A DNA stretch of 64,000 nt, from the NCBI GenBank assembly GCA_019636175.1, contig JAHBYC010000005.1, positions 36,998 to 100,997 of the forward strand, written 5' to 3'. The notes beneath the pieces are model-generated. The model was not told the origin of the DNA. It did no database searches and was given only the letters and a program-made list of their open reading frames with translations. Numbering within the stretch: position 1 is the first letter of the stretch; each line of letters starts with the position of its first letter. The DNA comes from Caulobacter sp. GTDB taxonomy: Bacteria; Pseudomonadota; Alphaproteobacteria; Caulobacterales; Caulobacteraceae. Made by a program: the position numbers and the translations under genes. Positions 16,695-24,272 of this stretch are shown here, piece by piece.

Positions 16695-17897
16695 TCACGC
16701 GGCCTCCAGGCCGGCGATGTCGTGCAGGTCCGCCGCCAGTCCCGCGCCCATCATGGCGATGAAGTTGTCGCGGAAGAACTTGCGCCGTCCGCTGTCGCCG
16801 ATCCCGGCGAGGGAATCGTTGAAGCGCTTGAGCGGATTTCGTCCGCCCTCGACATGGGGGAAATCCGACGAGAACAGGCAGATGTCCTCGCCGACGTTGT
16901 TGATGATCCAGCCGACGTTCTCGTGCGGATAGGGGGTGGCGAAGAACTGCCGCTGCAGGATCTCGCTCGGGCGGGCCGACAGCCGCTGCAGCCGTTCTTC
17001 CCGGCCAAAGGCCAGGGCGCCGCTGTCCATGAACTGCATCAGGCTGGGAATCCATCCGGCGCCCAGTTCGATGGCCCCGAACTTGAGGTCGGGAAAGCGG
17101 TCGAAGACACCATCGAAGACCAGCACGGGCAGGGTCTGCCAAATCGACACCGGGATCGCCATGAAGCTGACCGAGGTGAAGTTCTCGGCCCCGCCGTGGA
17201 AGTCCAGCACCTGCGGGCCGCCGTTGTTGAAATAGGCCGGATCAAGTTTCTCCTCGCCGCCGACATGGAACAGGATCGGCAGGCCGGCCTCCTGGGCCAG
17301 ACCCCACAGCGGGTCGAAATCCGCATGGCTGGGCGAGTGGCGCCTGGGGCAACGGCTCGGGATCATCAGGCCCCTGGCCCCCATGGCGATGGCCTCCCTG
17401 GCCACCTCGACGGCGCGGGCGCGGTCGACCAGCGGCACATAGCCTGTCGGCAGCAGGCGACGATCGACGCTGCAGTAGTCGACCATCATGCGATTGTGCG
17501 CCCGGGCGGCCTCCACCGCCAGGGCGGGGTCGTCCTCATGCTCAAGGGCGAACAAGGACAGGCCGGCGGTGGAAAACACCAGCTGGCTGGCGAAGCCCAG
17601 CAGATCGATGGCCCGGGGCCGGTCGGCCGGGTCGAAGGCGCCCAGGGCCTGGTAGTTCTTGCGCAGCAACAGGTTCTCGGCGTCGCCGGCGCGAAACTCG
17701 GGATTTTGTTGCAGGTCGCGGGCCTTCTGAACCCAGCTGTCATCGGCCTTCTTGCGCAGCCTGGCCGTCAGCGCCTCGCGCCACGCCGGTTCGACGTACC
17801 GCTCGATGGTTCCGGGAAGCTCCATGACGTGGGAGTCGGCGTCGTGGACCGTCTGGCCGGTCACATAGGGTGTCGGCGCGGTCGTTGCCTGGGCCAT
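16695..17897 (-). CDS. Amidohydrolase family 2 (metal-dependent TIM-barrel hydrolase/decarboxylase)
   Basis: The 400-residue protein has VHDADSHVMELPGTIERYVE near the N-terminus, matching the DxDxH metal site of amidohydrolase-2 proteins. It then has LPILFHVGGEEKLDP with the metal histidine and CLFSSDFPHVEGG with the late aspartate. An AGGAGG ribosome site lies directly before ATG 17895-17897. Family members hydrate, hydrolyse or decarboxylate aromatic and carboxylic compounds. Being near the P450/acyl-CoA dehydrogenase operon but on the other strand, it could belong to the same catabolic theme; the substrate is unknown. Confidence 0.85.
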   Translation of the reverse strand: MAQATTAPTPYVTGQTVHDADSHVMELPGTIERYVEPAWREALTARLRKKADDSWVQKARDLQQNPEFRAGDAENLLLRKNYQALGAFDPADRPRAIDLLGFASQLVFSTAGLSLFALEHEDDPALAVEAARAHNRMMVDYCSVDRRLLPTGYVPLVDRARAVEVAREAIAMGARGLMIPSRCPRRHSPSHADFDPLWGLAQEAGLPILFHVGGEEKLDPAYFNNGGPQVLDFHGGAENFTSVSFMAIPVSIWQTLPVLVFDGVFDRFPDLKFGAIELGAGWIPSLMQFMDSGALAFGREERLQRLSARPSEILQRQFFATPYPHENVGWIINNVGEDICLFSSDFPHVEGGRNPLKRFNDSLAGIGDSGRRKFFRDNFIAMMGAGLAADLHDIAGLEAA

Positions 17898-18039
17898 CTC
17901 GATCCTCCTGCTCGGCGGCCCCTCTGCCGGAGGCGCGTCCGGCGGACATTGCGCCCCCTCCCACGCGCCGCGTCAAGGCCGCGGGCCCCTACGGCATGGG
18001 CCAAGGAAGCCCCTAGCCGGGCCTCGCGACGCGGCCTAA

Positions 18040-18573
18040 ATGCAGGCCATGGCCTCCCCCTTCGCCGTGATCTTCGACCGCGATGGCGTCCTCAACGAGG
18101 ACTACGGCTATGCCTATGAGCCGGAAAAGCTGGTGTGGATTCCCGGGGCCCGGGCGGCGATCCGGCGGGTGAACAACGCCGGCGGCCTGGTGCTGATCGC
18201 CACCAACCAGTCCGGCATTGGCCGGGGCTACTACAGCGAAGACCAGATGCACGGCTTCCACGACGAGATGCGTCGGCAGCTGGCCCGAGAGGGCGCGCGG
18301 ATCGACGCCATCTATTTCTGTCCCTTCCACGAGGACGCCGCCGAGCCGCGCTATCGCCAGGCCGATCATCCCGACCGCAAGCCCAATCCCGGCATGCTGC
18401 TGCGCGGGCTGTCGGAGCATGGCGTGGCGCCGGATCGGGCCCTGATGATCGGCGACAAGCCGGCGGACATGCAGGCGGCGAAGGCGGCCGGAGTCGACGG
18501 CTATCTGTTCAAGGGCGGCGACCTCGACAGCTTCCTGGTCGAGGCGGCGGCGCGCACGGGTCTACCGCTTTAG
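18040..18573 (+). CDS. gmhB: HAD phosphatase, GmhB-like (D,D-heptose 1,7-bisphosphate phosphatase type)
   Basis: The 177-residue protein shows the HAD motif I FDRDGVLNEDYGYAY with the nucleophile and general-acid aspartates. It has WIPGARAAIRRVNNAG, motif II IATNQSGIGRGYYS, CPFHEDA with an H-containing zinc-loop position, HPDRKPNPGMLLRGL, and motif IV MIGDKPADMQAAKAAG. This is the GmhB layout, used in making ADP-heptose for lipopolysaccharide. Other heptose genes are not in the window, so a related sugar phosphate is possible. A second in-frame ATG is at 18049. Confidence 0.85.
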   Translation: MQAMASPFAVIFDRDGVLNEDYGYAYEPEKLVWIPGARAAIRRVNNAGGLVLIATNQSGIGRGYYSEDQMHGFHDEMRRQLAREGARIDAIYFCPFHEDAAEPRYRQADHPDRKPNPGMLLRGLSEHGVAPDRALMIGDKPADMQAAKAAGVDGYLFKGGDLDSFLVEAAARTGLPL

Positions 18574-18654
18574 GCGGCCGCTTCCCTTTCGTCATGCCTC
18601 GATCCGGGGTAGTCAGGGCCAAATCCTTCCCTTTTGGTCCCTCCGGGAGACTTC

Positions 18655-20037
18655 ATGACCCAGCTGCCCGCCGCCACCGGCTCGGCCCTCGACATGATCG
18701 GCATGACGCCGATGGTCGAGGTCACCAAGATCGACACCGGCCTCTGCCGCCTGTTCCTCAAGCTTGAAAACCAGAACCCCGGCGGTTCGATCAAGGACCG
18801 TATCGCCCGCTCGATGATCGAGGCGGCGGAGGCCGACGGCCGGCTCAAGCCGGGCGGGGTGATCATCGAGGCGACGGCCGGCAACACCGGTCTGGGTCTG
18901 GCCCAGGTGGCGACCCTGAAGGGCTACAAGCTGATCCTGGTGGTGCCCGACAAGATGGCGCGGGAGAAGATCCTGCACCTGCGGGCCATGGGCGTGGATG
19001 TCCGCATCACCCGCTCCGACGTCGGCAAGGGCCACCCAGAATACTACCAGGACATGGCCCAGACCATCGCCCAGGGCATCCCCGGCTCGCTGTTCGTCAA
19101 CCAGTTCGAGAACCCGGCCAATCCTCTGGCGCACGAGACGACCACCGGCCCGGAAATTCTCGAACAGATGGGCGGCGATCTGGACGCGGTGGTCGTCGGG
19201 GTCGGCTCCGGCGGCACCCTGACGGGCCTTGGCCGCTACTTCCAGAAGGCCAGCCCCAAGACCAGGATGATCCTGGCCGATCCGGTCGGCTCGATCCTCT
19301 ATGACTATGTGAACACCGGAACCTACGGCGAGGCCGGCAGCTGGATCGTCGAGGGCATCGGCGAGGACTTCATCCCGGTCAACGCCCAGATGGACCTGGT
19401 GTCCAAGGCCTACGCCATCTCCGACCGCGAGAGCGTCGAGACGGCGCGGGAGCTGCTGCAGAAGGAAGGCATCCTGGCCGGGTCCTCCTCGGGCACCCTT
19501 CTGGCGGCCGCCCTGCGCTACTGCCGCGAGCAGACCGAGCCCAAACGTGTCGTCAGCCTGGTCTGCGACACCGGCGCCAAATACCTGACCAAGATGTTCA
19601 ACGACATGTGGGTCAGCGCCCACGGCTTCGAGGACCGCACGGCGCGGGGCGATGTCTCCGATCTGATCGCCAAGCGCTACAGTGACGGCGGCGTGGTGAC
19701 GATCGGCCCCGACGATACCCTGCTGACGGCCTACAATCGCATGCGTTCGGGCGACATCAGCCAGCTGCCCGTGGTCGATCACGGCAAGCTGGTCGGCATC
19801 CTCGACGAGAGCGACGTGCTGTCCGGGGTTGCCGGCGCCAGGGGCACCGAGGGCTTTTCGGCCAAGGTGTCCGGGGCCATGACCCGTCAGGTCAAGACGC
19901 TGGAATCGCACCAGCCGCTGAGCGATCTCGAGCCGGTGTTCGCCCGCGACGAGGTGGCCGTGGTCATGGACGGCGAGGAACTGCTCGGCCTGATCACCCG
20001 GGTCGACCTGATCAACCACCTGCGCCGGAGCGCCTGA
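18655..20037 (+). CDS. Cystathionine beta-synthase
   Basis: The 460-residue PLP enzyme condenses serine and homocysteine to cystathionine. It has the PLP lysine in NPGGSIKDRIARSM (K47), TAGNTGLGLAQVA and the VVGVGSGGTLTGLGRYF phosphate-binding glycine loop. Two CBS modules follow from about residue 335 (GDVSDLIAKRY.. and GAMTRQVKTLE..), which in this family can sense adenosyl ligands. The ATG at 18655 follows GGGAGA and was chosen over an in-frame start seven codons earlier. Its stop overlaps the next start (TGATG), so it is coupled to the gamma-lyase/synthase gene. Confidence 0.93.
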   Translation: MTQLPAATGSALDMIGMTPMVEVTKIDTGLCRLFLKLENQNPGGSIKDRIARSMIEAAEADGRLKPGGVIIEATAGNTGLGLAQVATLKGYKLILVVPDKMAREKILHLRAMGVDVRITRSDVGKGHPEYYQDMAQTIAQGIPGSLFVNQFENPANPLAHETTTGPEILEQMGGDLDAVVVGVGSGGTLTGLGRYFQKASPKTRMILADPVGSILYDYVNTGTYGEAGSWIVEGIGEDFIPVNAQMDLVSKAYAISDRESVETARELLQKEGILAGSSSGTLLAAALRYCREQTEPKRVVSLVCDTGAKYLTKMFNDMWVSAHGFEDRTARGDVSDLIAKRYSDGGVVTIGPDDTLLTAYNRMRSGDISQLPVVDHGKLVGILDESDVLSGVAGARGTEGFSAKVSGAMTRQVKTLESHQPLSDLEPVFARDEVAVVMDGEELLGLITRVDLINHLRRSA

Positions 20038-21212
20038 TGTCCCCCACCGACGGCAAGAACCGCCTGGCCTTCGCCACCCGCACCATCCATGGCGGCCAGA
20101 GCCCCGATCCGACGACCGGCGCGGTGATGCCGCCGATCTACGCGACCAGCACCTACGCCCAGGAAAGCCCGGGGGTTCACAAGGGCTTCGAGTACGCCCG
20201 CAGCCAGAATCCGACCCGCTTCGCCTTCGAGCGCTGCATCGCCGATCTGGAGAGCGGGACCGAGGCCTTCGCCTTCGCCTCGGGCCTGGCGTGCGCGGCG
20301 ACGGTGATGGAGACGCTGGACAGCGGCGCCCATGTCATCGCCACCGACGACCTCTATGGCGGCAGCTATCGCCTGTTCCAGCGGGTCAAGGCGCGCTCGG
20401 CCGGGCTGAGCTTCAGCTTTGTCGACATGAGCGACCTGGCCGCCGTCGAGGCCGCCATCCGTCCCGAGACGAAGATGATCTGGGTCGAGACCCCGACCAA
20501 TCCGACCCTTCGGCTGGTCGACCTGGCCGCCCTCGCAGAGCTGGCGAAGAAGCACGGCATCATCACCGTCGCCGACAACACCTTCGCCAGCCCCTATATC
20601 CAGCGGCCGCTCGAGCTGGGTTTTGATCTCGTCACCCACTCGACGACCAAATACCTCAATGGCCATTCGGACATGGTCGGCGGCGTCGCCATCGTCGGCG
20701 ACAACGAGAAGCTGGGCGCGGATCTGAAGTTCCTGCAGAACGCCGTCGGCGCCATCTCCGGACCCTTCGACAGCTTCCTGGCCCTGCGGGGTCTGAAGAC
20801 CCTTGCGCTGCGCATGGAGCGGACCTGCGAGAGCGCCCTGAAGATCGCCGCCTGGCTGGAAGGTCATGCGGCGGTCGACAAGGTCATCTACCCGGGCCTG
20901 AAATCCCATCCGCAGCACGATCTGGCCGTGCGGCAGATGACCGGCGGCTTTGGCGGCATCATCTCGGTGGAGATCAAGGGCGGCCTGGCGCCCAGCCGCA
21001 AGCTGCTGGAACGCACCCGCCTGTTCACCCTGGCCGAGTCCCTGGGCGGGGTCGAAAGCTTGATCGAGCATCCGGCCATCATGACCCACGCCTCCATCCC
21101 GCCCGACCAGCGGGCGGCGGTCGGCATCACCGACGGCCTTGTCAGGCTTTCGGTCGGGATCGAGGACTGCGACGATCTTCTGGCGGATCTGGATCAGGCG
21201 CTTTCGGGCTGA
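20037..21212 (+). CDS. Cystathionine gamma-lyase/gamma-synthase family PLP enzyme
   Basis: The 391-residue protein belongs to the Cys/Met metabolism PLP family. It has EYARSQNPTRFAFERCIADL, FASGLACAATVMETLDSG, the Asp of VADNTFASPY and the PLP lysine K205 in HSTTKYLNGHSDMVGG. Coupling to cystathionine beta-synthase argues for cystathionine gamma-lyase, so the pair would run reverse transsulfuration from homocysteine to cysteine. Sequence alone does not exclude gamma-synthase. Its last 71 bases overlap the 3' end of the convergent mscS gene. Confidence 0.92.
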   Translation: MSPTDGKNRLAFATRTIHGGQSPDPTTGAVMPPIYATSTYAQESPGVHKGFEYARSQNPTRFAFERCIADLESGTEAFAFASGLACAATVMETLDSGAHVIATDDLYGGSYRLFQRVKARSAGLSFSFVDMSDLAAVEAAIRPETKMIWVETPTNPTLRLVDLAALAELAKKHGIITVADNTFASPYIQRPLELGFDLVTHSTTKYLNGHSDMVGGVAIVGDNEKLGADLKFLQNAVGAISGPFDSFLALRGLKTLALRMERTCESALKIAAWLEGHAAVDKVIYPGLKSHPQHDLAVRQMTGGFGGIISVEIKGGLAPSRKLLERTRLFTLAESLGGVESLIEHPAIMTHASIPPDQRAAVGITDGLVRLSVGIEDCDDLLADLDQALSG

Positions 21213-22092
21213 CGATATCGGCCCGCTCAACGTTGACCTGGTGCGGATAGGGAATGCTGATGCCGCCCTCGTCGAAGGCCAGCTTCAGGTTCTTGAGCAT
21301 GTCGAAATGCATGTCCCAGAAGTCGGCCAGCGGCGCCCAGCAGCGCAGTGAGACATTGATCGAGGAGTCGCCGTAGCTGGTCATCCGGGCCCAGGGCTCC
21401 GGCGTGTCCAGCACCCGCTTGTCCGCCCGGGCGGTGGCCAGCATGATTTCCAGCGCCTTGTCGATATCGTCCTCATAGTCGATGCCGATGGTGATCTCGG
21501 TGCGCCGCATGTCGATGGCGGTGTAGTTGGTGATCATCTCCCCCAGCACCTTGCCGTTGGGCAGGATCACCTTCAGCCCCTCGGGGCTGGTGATTTCGGT
21601 GGTGAACAGGTCCAGGCTGGCGACGGTCCCCAGCTGGTCGCTGATCTTGACGAAGTCGCCGGCGCGATAGGGCCGCAGGATCAGCAGCATGACCCCGGCC
21701 GCGACATTGCTCAGCGCACCCTGCATGGCCAGGCCGATGGCCAGGGACGCGGCGCCCAGCACCGCAAGGATCGAAGTCGCCTTGACGCCCAGCTGCTGCA
21801 GCACGGCGATCAGGCCGACGATGATGATGCCATAGCGCACCACCGAGGCGACGAAAGTCTGCAGGGTGGCGTCGCCGCCGCGCCGTGCCTGCAGGCGCGC
21901 GACGGCCTGGCTGGCCAGGTTCGACAACCAGCGCGACGCGATGATGGTGATGACCAGGATGATCAGGGCGGCGGCGAGATCGACGCCGAAGCGGGTCGCC
22001 TGATCGATGAGGTTCGCGGCGACCGCCTTGTCGATGGTCACGCCGGGAATCTGCGACAGGGTCGCGGGATCGATAGCTATCATGCTCTCCAT
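21142..22092 (-). CDS. Small-conductance mechanosensitive channel (MscS family)
   Basis: The protein of about 316 residues has three N-terminal membrane helices. The pore helix ASLAIGLAMQGALSNVAAGVML is followed by the beta domain RPYRAGDFVKISDQLGTV and ILPNGKVLGEMITNYT, all diagnostic for MscS. It relieves turgor on osmotic downshock. ATG 22092 and ATG 22083 are both possible starts; the longer extension to 22203 has no family support. The acidic/proline-rich tail PKAPDPDPPEDRRSP is encoded antisense to the end of the cystathionine lyase gene. Confidence 0.92.
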   Translation of the reverse strand: MESMIAIDPATLSQIPGVTIDKAVAANLIDQATRFGVDLAAALIILVITIIASRWLSNLASQAVARLQARRGGDATLQTFVASVVRYGIIIVGLIAVLQQLGVKATSILAVLGAASLAIGLAMQGALSNVAAGVMLLILRPYRAGDFVKISDQLGTVASLDLFTTEITSPEGLKVILPNGKVLGEMITNYTAIDMRRTEITIGIDYEDDIDKALEIMLATARADKRVLDTPEPWARMTSYGDSSINVSLRCWAPLADFWDMHFDMLKNLKLAFDEGGISIPYPHQVNVERADIVSPKAPDPDPPEDRRSPRSRPKA

Positions 22093-22203
22093 TGAAACGT
22101 GGTTCGCCCTGCAAGGCCAACGCAGCGACGCCGCCGGGGTTTCCATTTTTGCCGCGACGGAGGAAACATCCCGAAACGACTGTTGTCTCGAAACCGCCCC
22201 CAA

Positions 22204-22221
22204 GCGGGCGTAAGGGCCCGC
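22204..22221 (+). promoter_or_regulatory. Hairpin presenting the ribosome site of the DegT gene
   Basis: GCGGGC (22204-22209) can pair with GCCCGC (22216-22221). The 6-base loop GTAAGG is the only ribosome-site-like sequence before ATG 22224, and the stem ends two bases before that codon. Translation could therefore depend on opening this fold. This is read from sequence only. Confidence 0.35.
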
Positions 22222-22223
22222 CC

Positions 22224-23384
22224 ATGAGCATCGCCTTCATCGACCTCGCCGCCCAGCAGCGCCGTATCCGCGACCGTATCGACGCCGGCATCGCCCGGGT
22301 CCTCGACCACGGGGCCTATGTCATGGGTCCGGAGGTTCGCCAGTTCGAGGCCGAGCTGGCCGCCTTTGGTCAGGCCCCCCTGGCGCTGAGCTGCGCCAAC
22401 GGCACCGACGCCATCGCCCTGCCGCTGATGGCCTGGGGCATCGGGGCGGGCGACGCGGTCTTCTGCCCCAGCTTTACCTTCGCCGCGACGCCGGAGGTCG
22501 TGCCCTGGACAGAGGCCACGCCGGTCTTTGTCGATGTGCTTCCCGACACCTGCAATCTGGACCCGGAAAAGCTGGAGGCCGCCATTGCGGCGGTCGAGGC
22601 CGAAGGCAGGCTCAAGCCCGCCGTGGTCATCGCCGTCGACCTGTTCGGCCAGCCGGCCGATTATCCGGCGATCCGCGCGGTCTGCGACCGTCACGGCCTG
22701 AAACTGATCAGCGACAGCGCCCAGGGCTTTGGCTGCACCCTGAACGGTCATCACCCCATCCACTGGGCCGATGTCGCCACCACCAGCTTCTTCCCGGCCA
22801 AGCCGCTGGGCTGCTACGGCGACGGCGGGGCGGTGATCTGCAAGGATCAGGAGCTGTGGGACCTGATGGACAGCTACCGGGTTCACGGCAAGGCGGTGGC
22901 TCCCGATCTGGTCGGCCGCACCTTCGAACACGAAACCAAGTACCTGAACACCCGCATCGGCATGAACAGCCGGCTGGACTCCATCCAGGCCGCCATCCTG
23001 ATCGAGAAGCTGGCCATCTTCCCCGAAGAGATCGCCCTGCGTCAGACGGTGGCCAATCGCTACGCCGAAGGCCTGGCGGGAGCGGTCAAATCCGTGCCGA
23101 AGGTCATCGACGGCGGCGTCTCGGTCTGGGCCCAGTACGTCATCGAACATGAGAACCGCGACGGACTGGCCGCGCATCTGAAGACGCAAGGCGTGCCGAC
23201 GGCCGTCTACTATCCGGTGCCGATGCATGTGCAGGCCCCCTACGCCGACTTCCCGCGCGGAGCCGGCGGCCTTCCGGTGACCGAGGCCCTGGCCGAAACG
23301 GTCCTGGCCTTGCCGATGCATCCCTATATGGACGAGGCGACCCAGCAGCAGATCATTGATGCCGTGAAGGGCTTCAACGGCTAG
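22224..23384 (+). CDS. DegT/DnrJ/EryC1/StrS family sugar aminotransferase
   Basis: The 386-residue PLP enzyme has AYVMGPEVRQFEAELAAFGQ, ALSCANGTDAIALPLMAWG and PSFTFAATPEVV. The PLP lysine K193 lies in SFFPAKPLGCYGDGGAV. C-terminal GVPTAVYYPVPMHVQAPYADF and LPMHPYMDEATQQQIID are also family blocks. Such enzymes aminate keto-sugar nucleotides (WbpE-like) for O-antigen or exopolysaccharide. ATG 22224 gives the usual MSIAFIDLAAQQRRI start. It stands alone and 14 kb from the polysaccharide locus, so it may feed another glycan. Confidence 0.92.
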   Translation: MSIAFIDLAAQQRRIRDRIDAGIARVLDHGAYVMGPEVRQFEAELAAFGQAPLALSCANGTDAIALPLMAWGIGAGDAVFCPSFTFAATPEVVPWTEATPVFVDVLPDTCNLDPEKLEAAIAAVEAEGRLKPAVVIAVDLFGQPADYPAIRAVCDRHGLKLISDSAQGFGCTLNGHHPIHWADVATTSFFPAKPLGCYGDGGAVICKDQELWDLMDSYRVHGKAVAPDLVGRTFEHETKYLNTRIGMNSRLDSIQAAILIEKLAIFPEEIALRQTVANRYAEGLAGAVKSVPKVIDGGVSVWAQYVIEHENRDGLAAHLKTQGVPTAVYYPVPMHVQAPYADFPRGAGGLPVTEALAETVLALPMHPYMDEATQQQIIDAVKGFNG

Positions 23385-23423
23385 CTCCGGTCGCCCGCCG
23401 CGGCGCCGGGGCCGAGGATCAGT

Positions 23424-24080
23424 CTAGTCCCGGTCCGGCGCGCCCAGCGGGTAGAAGGGCCGGAAGTATCGCGCCTCCTCGACGCACCGGGCGAAGGACG
23501 GCCGTTTCAGAAGACGCTGGCGATAGGCCTTCAGAACCGGCCAGTCGTCGGTGATCTGCATCACCCAGTCGGCATAGAACAGCGACGTCGACGCCGCGGC
23601 GTCGGCCATGGAGTAGTCCTCGCCACAGGCCCAGGTCTTCCCGGCCAGCGCCCCTTCCAGCCAGTCGTAGGCCTTGCGCAGCCGCGTGTGCGCCAGGGTC
23701 AGGCCGTCTTGCGGCGTCATCGGAATCTGGCCCAGCTTGCTGGATATCGCCACCTGCTGGGCGTCCATGACATGCAGGTCGAAGAACCGGTCCATGAACC
23801 GCACGTCCAGCGCCTTCATCGGATCATCCGGGATCAGCCGCACCGGCCCGGGATGCTTCAACTGCAGATACTCGATGATGATGCTGGTCTCGACCAGGGT
23901 GGTCTCGCCATCGACCAGCATCGGAAACTTGCCGATCGGCCAGGTCGCCAGCCAGGTTCCGATATGGTCCGGGAAGTCCGGCCCGATCTCGCGGAACTCG
24001 AATGGGGTGTCGTTCTCATAGAAGGCGATCTTGGCCTTCTGCGTGTAGGACGAAAAATGGTGGCCATAGAGGGCGAGCAT
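23424..24080 (-). CDS. Glutathione S-transferase family protein
   Basis: The 218-residue protein has an N-terminal thioredoxin-like domain with GHHFSSYTQKAKIAF, GKFPMLVDGETTLVETSIII (cis-proline and ES/ET glutathione-binding step) and a helical C-terminal domain with GEDYSMADAAAS. GGAG lies upstream of ATG 24080. It is a cytosolic GST with the YSSYTQK-type N-terminus. The substrate is unknown; it is convergent to the DegT gene and has no obvious partner. Confidence 0.9.
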   Translation of the reverse strand: MLALYGHHFSSYTQKAKIAFYENDTPFEFREIGPDFPDHIGTWLATWPIGKFPMLVDGETTLVETSIIIEYLQLKHPGPVRLIPDDPMKALDVRFMDRFFDLHVMDAQQVAISSKLGQIPMTPQDGLTLAHTRLRKAYDWLEGALAGKTWACGEDYSMADAAASTSLFYADWVMQITDDWPVLKAYRQRLLKRPSFARCVEEARYFRPFYPLGAPDRD

Positions 24081-24141
24081 GGAGGTCTCCGTTTGCCCGC
24101 AGCCTACGTCCGATTGCCGGCCGCCAGACACCCCAAAATCC

Positions 24142-24263
24142 GCTCATCCCGGCGAAGGCCGGGATCCAGGGCGACCCATGGTCGTTTCGATAGGGTGCGA
24201 ATTGGCGTGCAGGTCTTTCCTGAGCGGCGCTTGAGCTGGTTCCCGGCCTTCGCCGGGATGAGC
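24142..24263. repeat. Dispersed inverted-repeat element, copy B
   Basis: Arms at 24142-24169 and 24236-24263 (28 bases each) match as inverted repeats with a single mismatch. The arms are near-identical to copy A at 10567-10672, and the inner part shares GATA-GGTGCG and GCGCTT elements with it. It lies 10 bases past the stop of the DNA ligase gene, so its RNA fold is placed to act as the ligase 3' end. Confidence 0.85.
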
Positions 24264-24272
24264 GGGAAGGGG

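Noticed and set aside
18574-18654. Possible SAM riboswitch ahead of cystathionine beta-synthase
   Set aside because: The gap is 81 bases and shows no SAM-II or SAM/SAH-like pairing or conserved bases.
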